From the NCBI GenBank assembly GCA_001661515.1, contig LUVW01000038.1, positions 152,688 to 216,687 on the forward strand: 64,000 bases of DNA, in the 5' to 3' direction. Below are positions 55,135-64,000 of this stretch, in pieces. Source of the DNA: Capniomyces stellatus (Eukaryota; Kickxellomycota; Harpellomycetes; Harpellales; Legeriomycetaceae). A model generated the notes under the pieces. That model was given only the letters and a program-made list of their open reading frames with translations. It searched no databases and was not told the DNA's origin. The translations under genes and the position numbers were made by a program. Every line of letters starts with the position of its first letter. Positions within the stretch are counted from its first letter, which is position 1.

Positions 55135-56424
55135 TCAACGGCACATTTTTCTAATATGCGTCAATGCGTTCTGAACTTGCTGCAATACCTCGGGGTATTT
55201 GGCGTTGGCGATTCCAGGCTTTAATATAGCTAGGTAGTCTGACTCTTTTTAAAATCAGTTCATAAGTAAAGGCTGATATTATTTGCTTTGTTACTTATTG
55301 CTTTGTTATTTTTTGCTTTTTTTTTGGGTTATACAACCAAGTACTTGTCGATTCAAACAGATCAGCTAGGCAACGGCCAGCGCCGCTGTGAGAACCAACT
55401 TCATTAAAGAGGGCGTTCGCTGTTCGCCTCAACAGAATAAAAAAAAAAACAAGTGTGTTTATATAGAGTTGAAAAGCGGACAAGAAATTGTAAAATATAT
55501 TAACACGTACCCATTAAGCCAATATCGGGGACTGTTGCCTGCATTGAATCTCTGATTTTTCTTCGAGCTCTGTTTCTTACTGTAGCCAGTTTAGAAACAT
55601 TTTTCTTCGATGACATTATAGAAAATCGATACCCATGGAGTATGTTGCCACTAATATCTATTTATTAAAAAAAAAAAATTAGCTTTGACATAATGCCAAA
55701 GTCGTGTTTGATTCCAAAAACAAATCAACAGGTAATAGTAATAAAAGACAAAAAAAACAAAAAAAAGAGAGTCTGGGATACGAATTTGCTACACTGTCTT
55801 TTATATTGAGGAAAATGTGAGAATAACGTCGGATATATTCCTTACCAGTCATTGTCTTTCCTTTAGGCCATTTTCGATGGCGCAGGTAGAATAAGGGTTG
55901 GTTGCTGGACACTAGCTTTTTGTTCGTTATAAAATCACCAAAATCCGATTGTTTGATTCCCTTGGGCTTGAAAAATACAATATGATTTAAATTAGTTGGT
56001 AAGAATTTGAAGATCTGAAAAGAGTAGCGCTTTGGATAATTTAGTAGAAAGAGTACTTGTTCTTTGAGCTTTATTTTATTAAATCAAGACCTACCTTAAA
56101 GTATTTTCCAGAATCAGCCTCGTTTTTAGCCGGTAAGCCGGCAATTTTGTTGCTAGGGACTGAATGATTATATGTGCTCAAAGTTGAGAATTTTGTGGGA
56201 GTTGGTTTTGGGGTCGAGTTGGTGTAAGTTTTGATTACTGGGGTTGGTAAGTGTATGTTCTTTGCGTTTAAACTTGAACTCGAGTTGTTACTACTACCAG
56301 TTTTCCAATTCAGTGAGTCGTTGTATGTTTGGAATTTCCGGATTATTAATTGGTCGTGTGTATTATACTCGAAGATTCTGCTTATAGTTCTAGGTACCCT
56401 GGTACACTTGTTTCGTAGTGCCAT
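55135..56424 (-). CDS. Bacterial-type RNase P protein (RnpA-like), probably mitochondrial
   Basis: RnpA is the protein cofactor of ribozyme RNase P, which cuts the 5' leader from pre-tRNA. Exons 56424..56095, 56014..55846, 55657..55511, 55427..55375 and 55242..55135 close in phase for 268 residues. The first about 110 residues are Arg/Ser-rich with few acidic residues near the start (MALRNKCTRVPRTISRIFEY), like a mitochondrial presequence. The RnpA core follows: IKQSDFGDFITNKKLVSSNQ (bacterial LKKxxDFxxVFxxG), YRFSIMSSKKNVSKLATVRN then RARRKIRD (the RNR signature helix), and SDYLAILKPGIANAKYPEV (the DyvviarpgA strand). Exon 4 is weakly defined (donor GTTGCC), and the RNR-to-DY spacing is longer than in bacteria. 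The name rests on motif order. Confidence 0.68.
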
Positions 56425-57424
56425 TTAGTATAATTATCTGAATCGGGGTAGGAGTGGAAATGAATGTGGGAGGATATTTCAGAGACAAAAAAAAAACCAA
56501 ATTTGAATTGTGAAATTTTTAATTTTATCTACTTTACACTTTTTTTTTAATAAAAAAGAAAATTGAAATCGAGTTTGGAATTGAAAATGAAATCGAATTT
56601 CAATATTAATAAAAGAAGAAAATGAAATCGATTTCAAATGGAAATAAGGTTTCAGTAAATTGTATTTAAAGCTTGAAAGAAAAAATAAATAAATTATAGT
56701 TCAAATTTTGGAATTTGGATATTTCAAGGCAAGTGTTGTGAGGAGCTTACATTGTTGTTTCTGCTAGGAACACATATTTCTTTCAGTTAAATGATGGATG
56801 ATGTGTGTGTGTGCGTGTGTATAGATATTAAGCAAATGCGTAAAATAAAATGATGAATGTTGAGTCGGTGTTTAATTGTTTGATATATAAAGCCAATGCA
56901 AGTGAGCTTCAACTTTTTTGAAGAGGGAATTGAGAGTCCAAGTAAAGGCGGATATTTAAATGCATAAATGTATAAATGAATAAATGTATAAATGAATAAA
57001 TGTATAAATGAATAAATGTATTGTTAAAAGTTGGATTGTTTATAGATGGATGATTGATAAATGCCGTTTTGATTTGGAAATAAAAAAATAAACAAGCGTA
57101 GAAACAGGAGATAAGTGGAAGGGGGGGAGGGGAGGGTTGTATTAATGCTTTTAAATGCAATTATAGGGTATATATAGTGTATGTTATCAATGGTGTATTT
57201 ATTGAGTGGAAATTGATGGTCTGCTGGCTTTGGTAGCGGGGATTTAGACGATATATAAAAATATATCAACATCTCTATAATTAGAACCATCTCTTTCTTT
57301 AAATCTGTCAAGTTGGTTTATAGTTATTGTTAATAAGAGATATCAGTGGTAGTGAAATTGAAATAAAGTAAAATAGAAAGAAGTAAAAAAAAGCGAGAGA
57401 AAGAGGCGAGATACACCAATAAGA
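56425..57424. other. Intergenic region with tandem repeats
   Basis: Divergent region between the RnpA-like gene and the 418-residue gene. Contains AAATGAAATCGA-like degenerate units (56570-56640), a short GTGTGTG stretch (56803-56820) and the ATAAATG repeat listed separately. No gene. Confidence 0.6.
56959..57020. repeat. Tandem repeat of (TGTATAAATGAATAAA), about 16-base units
   Basis: About four copies of TGTATAAATGAATAAA in a row, intergenic. Confidence 0.85.
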
Positions 57425-58681
57425 ATGAAACGCTACAGCAGTGATGGCGATACGCATGATGTGTTTGTGACACCAAAACGATCGTTTGTAGAAAAGGTGG
57501 CAAGCTATAAGAGTTCGAAATGGAGTTTCAATGGAGAAATGGGGATGAAGTCCTGGGCCAACACCGAAAGCAGACGGATTAATAGAATACGGTCGTGTTT
57601 GTATAGCATAAGTTGTGGAAGTTTCAGAAATCTGTCAGCAAATGTGAGTGACTGTGGAATAAGAGGGTGCGTGGAGTGTGGGGGAAATGATATTAGTTAC
57701 ACTGAGAAGAGTAGAGCGAGTAAGGATGGGATCAGTTTTGTGGATAGACTAGTGGCGATGAGGAAATCAATGGACTTTGGGGTAGATAGAAGAAAGGATG
57801 GAGAGTCGAGGCTTGGAAGAAGAGTGGGGTGGAATAGTGATAGTTTTGCAAACAGGAGAAAGCAGGTATTTGGGTTTAGCGAAAGAGATGAGGAATTGAT
57901 TAGAGAGCTATATGGAGATAAGGATATGGGTAGGAGTTCTGGAGTAAAGTGCGATGATGGAGAGGGAGAGGGAGAGGAAGAGGGTGAGGAGTGGGGAGAG
58001 GAAGAAGTTAAATTGGAGCCACGAAACGATCCGTTTAAAAAAAACAACTATTTCAAGTCGCAAGGGCAAATAAAAAAAACAATAAACAAGAAATTCAAGT
58101 CGGTTGCGGATCTGATTAGGAAGACAAAGTCAAGTATTCAAATGACAAGATACACACAAAGCAAGGAGGTTGTTGGCATGGGAGAGGGAGTGGGAAATGA
58201 GAGCAAAGGCAAGAAACAAAAGGTAAAGATGATTAAAGGGAAAAAGTATGTGTACAGGCTCCAAAAGACAAATATTAGCATGCCGATTGAGCACGAGTAC
58301 GATTATTTTGGGATGTTTGGGGTAAAGGAAATGGGGGGATCAGCAGCAAGAAAAAACATTGAATTGGGATCGGAAAGTTCGATTAGCCAAACAATGTATA
58401 AAAGCATTCCAAGTTTTGATATTGGAAACGAGTACCGAAGCGAGGTGAAAAAGATGAAAAAGTTTAGTTTAAACAAGTCGTTTAACCGGTTTATAAGAGT
58501 GGGAGTTGGAATCAAGGATGAAAATGGACACAAGTCCAGTAAGAGCGACGGGAGCAGTAAAAAGGGGGTTAAAGGAATTAAGGGGACTGAAGCAAGGCTG
58601 CCAAAGTTGGATTTTGGTACAAAGGCGAGCGATTTCTTTGGGTTGACATTCAAGAGGTCGATAAACAAGAGGAGTTATTGA
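57425..58681 (+). CDS. Unknown 418-residue basic protein
   Basis: A single uninterrupted frame from an ATG preceded by A-rich sequence. Lys/Arg/Ser/Gly-rich, with a central acidic block (GEGEGEEEGEEWGEEE, residues about 179-194) and a short Cys pair (GIRGCVECGG) that is too little for a zinc domain. Several helical basic motifs such as KKFKSVADLIRKTKSSIQM and KKFSLNKSFNRFIRVGVG. It ends LDFGTKASDFFGLTFKRSIN. No domain recognised; probably nuclear, inferred from charge only. Codon use (many AGA/AGG, GGA and AAG) and the lack of repeats favour a real gene. It converges on HFM1. Confidence 0.6.
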   Translation: MKRYSSDGDTHDVFVTPKRSFVEKVASYKSSKWSFNGEMGMKSWANTESRRINRIRSCLYSISCGSFRNLSANVSDCGIRGCVECGGNDISYTEKSRASKDGISFVDRLVAMRKSMDFGVDRRKDGESRLGRRVGWNSDSFANRRKQVFGFSERDEELIRELYGDKDMGRSSGVKCDDGEGEGEEEGEEWGEEEVKLEPRNDPFKKNNYFKSQGQIKKTINKKFKSVADLIRKTKSSIQMTRYTQSKEVVGMGEGVGNESKGKKQKVKMIKGKKYVYRLQKTNISMPIEHEYDYFGMFGVKEMGGSAARKNIELGSESSISQTMYKSIPSFDIGNEYRSEVKKMKKFSLNKSFNRFIRVGVGIKDENGHKSSKSDGSSKKGVKGIKGTEARLPKLDFGTKASDFFGLTFKRSINKRSY

Positions 58682-58752
58682 ACAGGCAGTGTGGGCCTTG
58701 TTGGTACTTGTACACTTTCGAATGTTTTAAAGGGTTGAGGATAGGGAGAGGA

Positions 58753-61700
58753 TTAAATGTGTATAGTTTTAAAGTAGGAATAGTTTATTTCATGAGTAAA
58801 AAAAAAGCAAAAGGTGTAAATTGTAAAATAAAAATAGGAAATATTATTACAAGCTATGAACAACAGGAAATAAAGTATTAAACCAGTCTTGGCTTTGAAT
58901 AGTGAGGGGAGGATTGGGTGAAGATAATATATGATGGATAATAAGGGGTGGATAGTTAGTAAGGTGCCAAATTGATGAATAATTGTGCCCTGAACAAAGA
59001 AAGGAAACAAACGTACAAAAATGAGAGAAAAACAGATGTGGGAGATACATACCTTTTTAAAGCCAAGAGGATGGTTGAATTGTGGCGGAATATTGTGAGA
59101 TTTGGGATTGTTGCTGAAAGTGGGTAAACTGTACTTTGGCAGATCTAGAAACACGAGTTAAAAAGTTGGATAAAAAGTGGGTAAAAGAGTGGATAAAAAG
59201 ATGGATAAAAGAGAAAAGTTGGGGTATATTTTGTTACCAATTCTGGATAAACTTGAACTGGGACTGAGTTGGTACTGGGATTGAGATTGAGATTGAGATT
59301 GAGATTGAGATTGAGATTGAGATTGAGATTGAGATTGAGATTGAGATTGAGATTGAGATTGAGATTGAGATTGAGATTGGTTTTTTATGGGGAATTCGAG
59401 GAAAGATTCCATGCCAACTAGAATAGATGAAAAGTGATAAAATAAGATTGAGTAATTAATTAGGTAATATTAAAGTTGGAAATGTTGATATTAAAGTTGA
59501 AAAGAGTTACCGTGGTGATCAGAAGAACTAAAAATGTTGATTGAGTTTAGAGGGGATTGGCCAGGATTGGGGGTGAAATTTTGGTTGTTTAGATCGATTG
59601 TGATAGACTGGGGGGAGTTTAGTTTGGAGACAGGGGCTCTGCAGAAATGGATAAGGAGGTTTTGGTCAGAGTAAACCAGGATGGAAATCCAGAAAGATTT
59701 TTTTTTAGGGGGGGAGATTAGGAGAAAGTTTGTTAGATAGACAGAAATAATGATTAGAGATGGGGAGGGCTGGGAGGCTGATAGAGAGATTTGCGGGAAG
59801 CTTTTGGCCGAGTTTATGATTTGGGAGCCAAAAGGAGGGTTTCTGTTGAGGATGAGTTCGATTGTGGAAGGGGCGGCGGATTGCAGGAGTCGAATGGACT
59901 TGAGACCGCTGTTGAAGAGTAGGATGGAGTACTTGAGGCCGATGTTGGAGATTTGGGAGAGCAAGTTTGGACACAGATTGTCAAAGCAGGCGCAGTTCAG
60001 GTACCTGTTCAGGTCAAGGGAAAGCTTGAGGCCCAGAAAGTTTCTGGTGAGAATATAAAACTCGACAAAGGACTTGGAAACGCGCAAGCAAGCCTGGACG
60101 ATTCTGGGGATTTCCCTGTTGAAAGCAGCAGCACAACTGCCATCTTTTATCACGTGACCAGCTAGGTAACTCTGAACGAGCAAGAAGATTTTGTCGGAAA
60201 CAGAACGAACCCCGCCACTAACAGCGTATCTGAGCATTGGGTTTTTGTTTAGCTCGTTCAGTGCGCCCTTTTCGCCTTGCTGCAGCCGGAACTCGTCAAA
60301 TTCGGCTGCTTTGGTTAGCTGTTCCATCAGGTGCCGCAGCGTTGGTGTTTTGGACAGGTTTGATACTAGCAACATTGTTGGCAGTTTTAGGTAAAATCTG
60401 GCCATTGATTTGCCAAAGTCTAAAAAAAAAATACATTATTAATTTTACTAATCTGGTCAAATTTTGTATATCCCATAACTTGGTTTTTTTTTTCTTTTTA
60501 AACTACTCGACTGAGTTTATAAGTCTAGTTGTAGACTGTTTAAACAAGCAAATCCTGACCTGTTGGTACCAGTGATAAATGTCCAGACTCCGTTTCAATA
60601 CTCGTTTTGTCGCACTCTACCAGTCCATACCCGTGGATTTCTTTGAGTGTTCTGATAACCAACATCTCCAAAATCTCGTCACAGCTCATAAAGTAAAGGT
60701 CGGGTGGCTCCTCTCCCCCAAACAGCTTGTAATGGTCTGGGTTTTTTATAAACCGAACATAAAAAAACGTTGATTTTATCCATGAAATAACCGCCTCTTT
60801 ACTTGCTATTTCCCCCAAACAAATCTCGGAACTCAGATGAAATCCCAAGTTGTAATGCAGCCTATATACATATACATATATTTTTAATTATTCAATATTA
60901 ATATCAATCTCATATATGCCCCCCAAATAAACAAATCGTCAAAGTCATCATATACATATAAATGGGGGGAAGGTGGGAATTGGTTATTGGTAAGTTTTGG
61001 ACTTGCGTTGATTCCAAAGTTTCGCCCTTTTCTAAAATCTTGTCGTATTTTTGTTTCTGTGTATTTGTTGTCATCAGAACCGCTACTCCAAACTCATCAA
61101 ATTGCGGCCTACCCGCTCTTCCTATCATCTGAAGAATATCTAATTGCGAGTATTCACTAAACGAACTTCCATTATATCCTATTGTTATCGATACTCGGAC
61201 ATTTAGCTCCAATTCTTTACTATTTACCTTTTATTTTATATTTTATATTTTATATTTTATATTTTATATTTTATATTTTATATTTTTTATTGGCGTTAAG
61301 TATTGGTAATGTTTTCTTGCCCATTGTTCCTTTGACTATTACTAGATGAGCTGGTAAATTAATCTATAATTGTTCAATCATCACCATTGTTATTATCTCT
61401 CTTTTTTCTCTTTTTTTTTAGAACGGGTTTGATAACATTTATTTGATACGTATCTATCTGCTTATCCACTTACACCAACAGCAAGAGTAGAGGTTGTGCC
61501 TATTCAAAAAAAAAAAAAAAATCCTCCTCCAGTTAATTTATTAATTATTTATACGTTATGTTATACATCTATATCAGCACAAATACACTTTAAATTCTCA
61601 ATAGTGTTTTCTAGTTGATATTTACAGATAATCTTGACAAGCCCTTTTAGAAACAGATCCTGAACAAGTTTACGGTCGTTGCTGTCCAATCCAGCATGAT

Positions 61701-64000
61701 GAAACGCGATTCCATTTCTCACAAACTCTAAATGTCAGCCAACCCAAAAGTAGAATAAAACAATTGGCCATTTTTAAGTTGGTTTTCAACCATTGGAACG
61801 GCCGGATTGTTGATGTTTTTTGCTATTATTCTTGTTACCTGTCATTTTTTTGTCTTTAAACGGATTCCTACAACAACAACAACAACAACAACAGCAACAA
61901 AACGATAAATGATACATTTAAAGAGATGAAAAATGAATACATCAATAAAAAAATATTGGAAAAGAAACGGGGTTGGTTGCTACTTACTGTTGTAATATTT
62001 GATCCAACTCATTGGCAGTTTCCCCTTTGTTTCCAAAACTCTTGAAGTTGTAATGCAGTAGTTTTGAACTGAGTTCTTGTACAGATTTCCTAGTACAGCA
62101 AAACTTACAAACACAACATTCATTCAACATTCATTCAACAGTATTAACACCAATATTAACACACATGCAAAAGTGAATGTGGTTTAGCTTACTATCAGAA
62201 CTGCTCGGCCATTTGAATATTGATCAATTACACCTCCTACCCTATTAAGTTTATATATGAATATATTGTTGTAATTGTTGTTGTTATTGTTTCATTATTA
62301 TTATTACTATTACTATTATTATTATTGTTAATTTATTGTTTCTACTATTATTATTGTTATAATAGTTATAATAGTTATTGTTGTTATTGTTGTTATTGTT
62401 GTTATTGTTGTTATTGTTGTTATTGTTGTTATTGTTACTTGCTTGTAATCAAGGTTCTTTTGAAACATAAATGGCGATTGAGACGCTGAGTATCCAATAA
62501 CAAACTTTCTGATAGGAACCGACCTAAAATCCTCGCCAAAATTAAATACATGAGCCATTCCACTGCCATTTCCCCCCCTGCTTGTTCTGTCAAAGCCAGT
62601 ATTTTTACCAGTTGGATTTGGGTCTGTTGTGGGCACAATTTGGTTTGTTCCTATCCATTCCGACACATCCTCAATGTTTTTTATAGTAGCTGATACCGCC
62701 ACCACTCTTATTCTCCTGTTTACCATCTTCATTCTGCTAGTCTACATCAACACCAACACCAACACCAACATTTTCTAATTATTTTTTGATCAATCTCAAT
62801 TTAATTCAACCACAACATTTACAAATCCTACAAACTGTATATAAATATGTTACTATCACTTCTATTATGGCTCCACGTGCTTCCTGTAAAGTGTGCACCT
62901 CATCAATCTATTTTATTTTATTTTATTTTATTTTATTTTATTTTATTTTATTTTATTTTATTTTATTTTATTTAGTTTAATATATTTAATTTAGTATTTA
63001 CCATCAACAGTTCAAAAGATTTCATAAACTTCAGATGGCTTTTCCATTTTCGAGAGTACGAGTCCCATTTTTCTGGTGTTGTGATTCTATATCAACCACC
63101 ACAGTTATTACATGTTATTACTACCTATTGTATTCTGGTCCATTCAATTTCATCTAGAATAATAGCAACAATAGAATTCATCTTTGTTGCTTACACCAGT
63201 CTTTTGTTCTTTACTACTTTTGTGCTGAAATTTTCTGTATCTCCTGTAAATTCATAGCCTATTTACGTTAACCATACACACATACAGTTAACTACCAAAC
63301 ACAAAACTTCTTTATTTACACCAACTTATTTATTATCTTCAACTTGACTTTTTATTTTTATTTTTTACATTCAATTCCAATTCTACCCAGTCTTTCGCTC
63401 CAATCCAAAAATCTTTCGCTACAAAGAGCCTAAAAACCAATTTATACAATCCATAAATCCATTATATCTGATATTTGTCTTGCTTTAATCATTTTTCTAG
63501 TATTTTTATAGTTGTATAGTCGTGTGTTTACTTTTATCGGTGCAATGTAAATCGCTCTTGACTCTTTGTTTTCCGACTCTTTAAACATCCTAATCAGTGC
63601 CAACTCCATCACCCCTGTTTTCCCTGACCCTGTAGGTGCTATTCCATGTATTTCATTATACTTCATTACCACGACTCCAGCTATCCACATATACTTGGCT
63701 TATTTCTCACTTACCACTCAATACAAGATTCTTCCATGAATTATACGCCTATTAATCAATACATTTTCTGTCCTTGTTATTTACTATTCTTCTCTTTCCT
63801 GTCTTTACTTTTTTTTTCTTCTTCCTCTCTCTCTCTATATCACTTTATTCCATCAAAATAATCTCATACCAAATATTCATTACCACTTCAAAACACAAAC
63901 TCTGGATCTTGTTAAAGTACTGGAATTCCATTGCTTTTGACATCTCCTTGCCTAACCCATACACATTTTAATTCATTACATCAGCTATACCCCATCTAAT
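58753..64000 (-). CDS. HFM1: HFM1/MER3 meiotic DNA helicase, partial (N terminus beyond the right edge)
   Basis: Ski2-like 3'-5' DNA helicase promoting meiotic crossovers (ZMM group). Many small exons follow HFM1 in order from the right edge: MEFQYFNKIQSLCFEV, YNSWKNLVLS, Walker A APTGSGKTGVMELALIRM (about 63600), TTPEKWDSYSRKW (63050), the DEVH box IDEVHTLQEARGA (62880), VVAVSATIKNIEDVSEW (62680), CTRKSVQELS, GIAFHHAGLDSNDRKLVQDL (61700), TTSTLAVG, INLPAHLVIVKGT (61360), YSQLDILQMIGRAGRPQFDE (61100), and WIKSTFFYVRFIKNPDHYKL. The Sec63 domain follows in 60405..59491 (AEFDEFRLQQGEKGALNELN, LILNRNPPFGSQI). The tail continues through 59420..59250 with a Gln-Ser repeat and 59155..59074 (LPKYSLPTFSNNPKSHNI...). 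The last exon, drawn to 58753, is uncertain. No inactivating stop was seen in conserved motifs. Confidence 0.88.
59277..59379. repeat. Hexanucleotide repeat (TGAGAT)n coding a Gln-Ser tract in HFM1
   Basis: About sixteen perfect GATTGA units on the plus strand; on the coding strand (CAATCT)n gives alternating Gln-Ser in the C-terminal tail of HFM1. Unit length preserves the reading frame. Confidence 0.85.
61229..61288. repeat. (TTTTATA)n-like AT repeat in an HFM1 intron
   Basis: Nine-base-like ATTTTATATTTTAT units repeated about seven to eight times between the INLPAHLV and YSQLDILQM exons. Confidence 0.8.
62376..62443. repeat. (TTGTTGTTA)n repeat in an HFM1 intron
   Basis: Seven to eight units of TTATTGTTG, directly 3' on the coding strand of the exon containing FRSVPIRKFVIGYSASQSPF. 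It is intronic. Confidence 0.8.
62910..62973. repeat. (TTTTA)n pentanucleotide repeat in an HFM1 intron
   Basis: Twelve or more perfect units between the TTPEKWD exon and the DEVH-box exon. Confidence 0.9.

Noticed and set aside
59277..59379. CRISPR-like tandem repeat
   Set aside because: Perfect hexamer without spacers, inside a coding exon.
62220..62489. Cys/Tyr-rich plus frame
   Set aside because: Translation of the TTGTTGTTA repeat inside an HFM1 intron.

Overview
The window is AT-rich nuclear DNA from a eukaryote. It has intron-containing protein genes, CTAAC-type branch points, three nuclear tRNA genes and at least two intronic C/D snoRNAs. An ERG24-type sterol C14 reductase, an OAC1-type carrier, F-actin capping protein, MRPL43, ING, PHF5A and HFM1 together point to an opisthokont. 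I infer an early-diverging (non-Dikarya) fungus, because the window also carries genes usually absent from yeasts: base-exchange phosphatidylserine synthase, ZCCHC8-like, ZC3H3-like and a W07G4.4-like M17 aminopeptidase. All taxonomy here is inference. The standard genetic code fits every model, and most introns are 40-250 bases.

Layout: 1-5 kb holds eIF4E and an Msp1/ATAD1 AAA ATPase (both minus) and tRNA-Glu. 5-9 kb has no firm gene, but carries unassigned open segments. 9-13 kb holds two diverged GNAT acetyltransferase paralogs (plus). 13-19.5 kb holds two neighbouring minus-strand genes for nuclear exosome adaptors: a ZCCHC8-like NEXT scaffold and a ZC3H3/Red5-like CCCH protein. 19.8-21.5 kb is a PTDSS1-type phosphatidylserine synthase. 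22.7-28.9 kb (plus) is capping protein beta, mitochondrial ribosomal protein mL43 and the M17 aminopeptidase. 29.4-31.1 kb is an ING/PHD protein (minus). 32.4-33.0 kb is an apparently non-coding, spliced snoRNA host carrying a U61-like and an snR55/U33-like C/D snoRNA, each matching 18S rRNA over 12 nt. 33.7-35.4 kb is ERG24. 35.7-38.4 kb is a 770-residue trihelix-domain protein. 39.6-39.9 kb is a three-exon gene for a 53-residue peptide. 41 kb has a probable dimeric tRNA-Met/tRNA-Asn unit. 42-43.4 kb is an OAC1-like carrier and 43.7-47.4 kb a TCERG1-like WW/FF protein with an internal RS domain. 47.6-48.1 kb is PHF5A (minus), 49.4-50.3 kb an RPAIN-like importin adaptor, 51.2-53.1 kb an unknown 607-residue protein, 55.1-56.4 kb a bacterial-type RNase P protein with a likely mitochondrial presequence, and 57.4-58.7 kb an unknown 418-residue basic protein. 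From 58.8 kb to the right edge is the meiotic helicase HFM1/MER3 (minus; N terminus outside the window).

Much of the content concerns RNA: cap binding (eIF4E), splicing and elongation coupling (PHF5A, TCERG1-like), exosome targeting (ZCCHC8-like, ZC3H3-like), rRNA 2'-O-methylation (two snoRNAs) and tRNA 5' maturation (RnpA-like). Nothing suggests an operon. I see no CRISPR, intact transposon or virus. The observations most worth checking are the intronic snoRNA pair, the RnpA-like gene, the 53-residue spliced gene and the adjacent exosome adaptors. Exon borders were worked out by hand from splice consensus and reading phase; those I could not settle are flagged.
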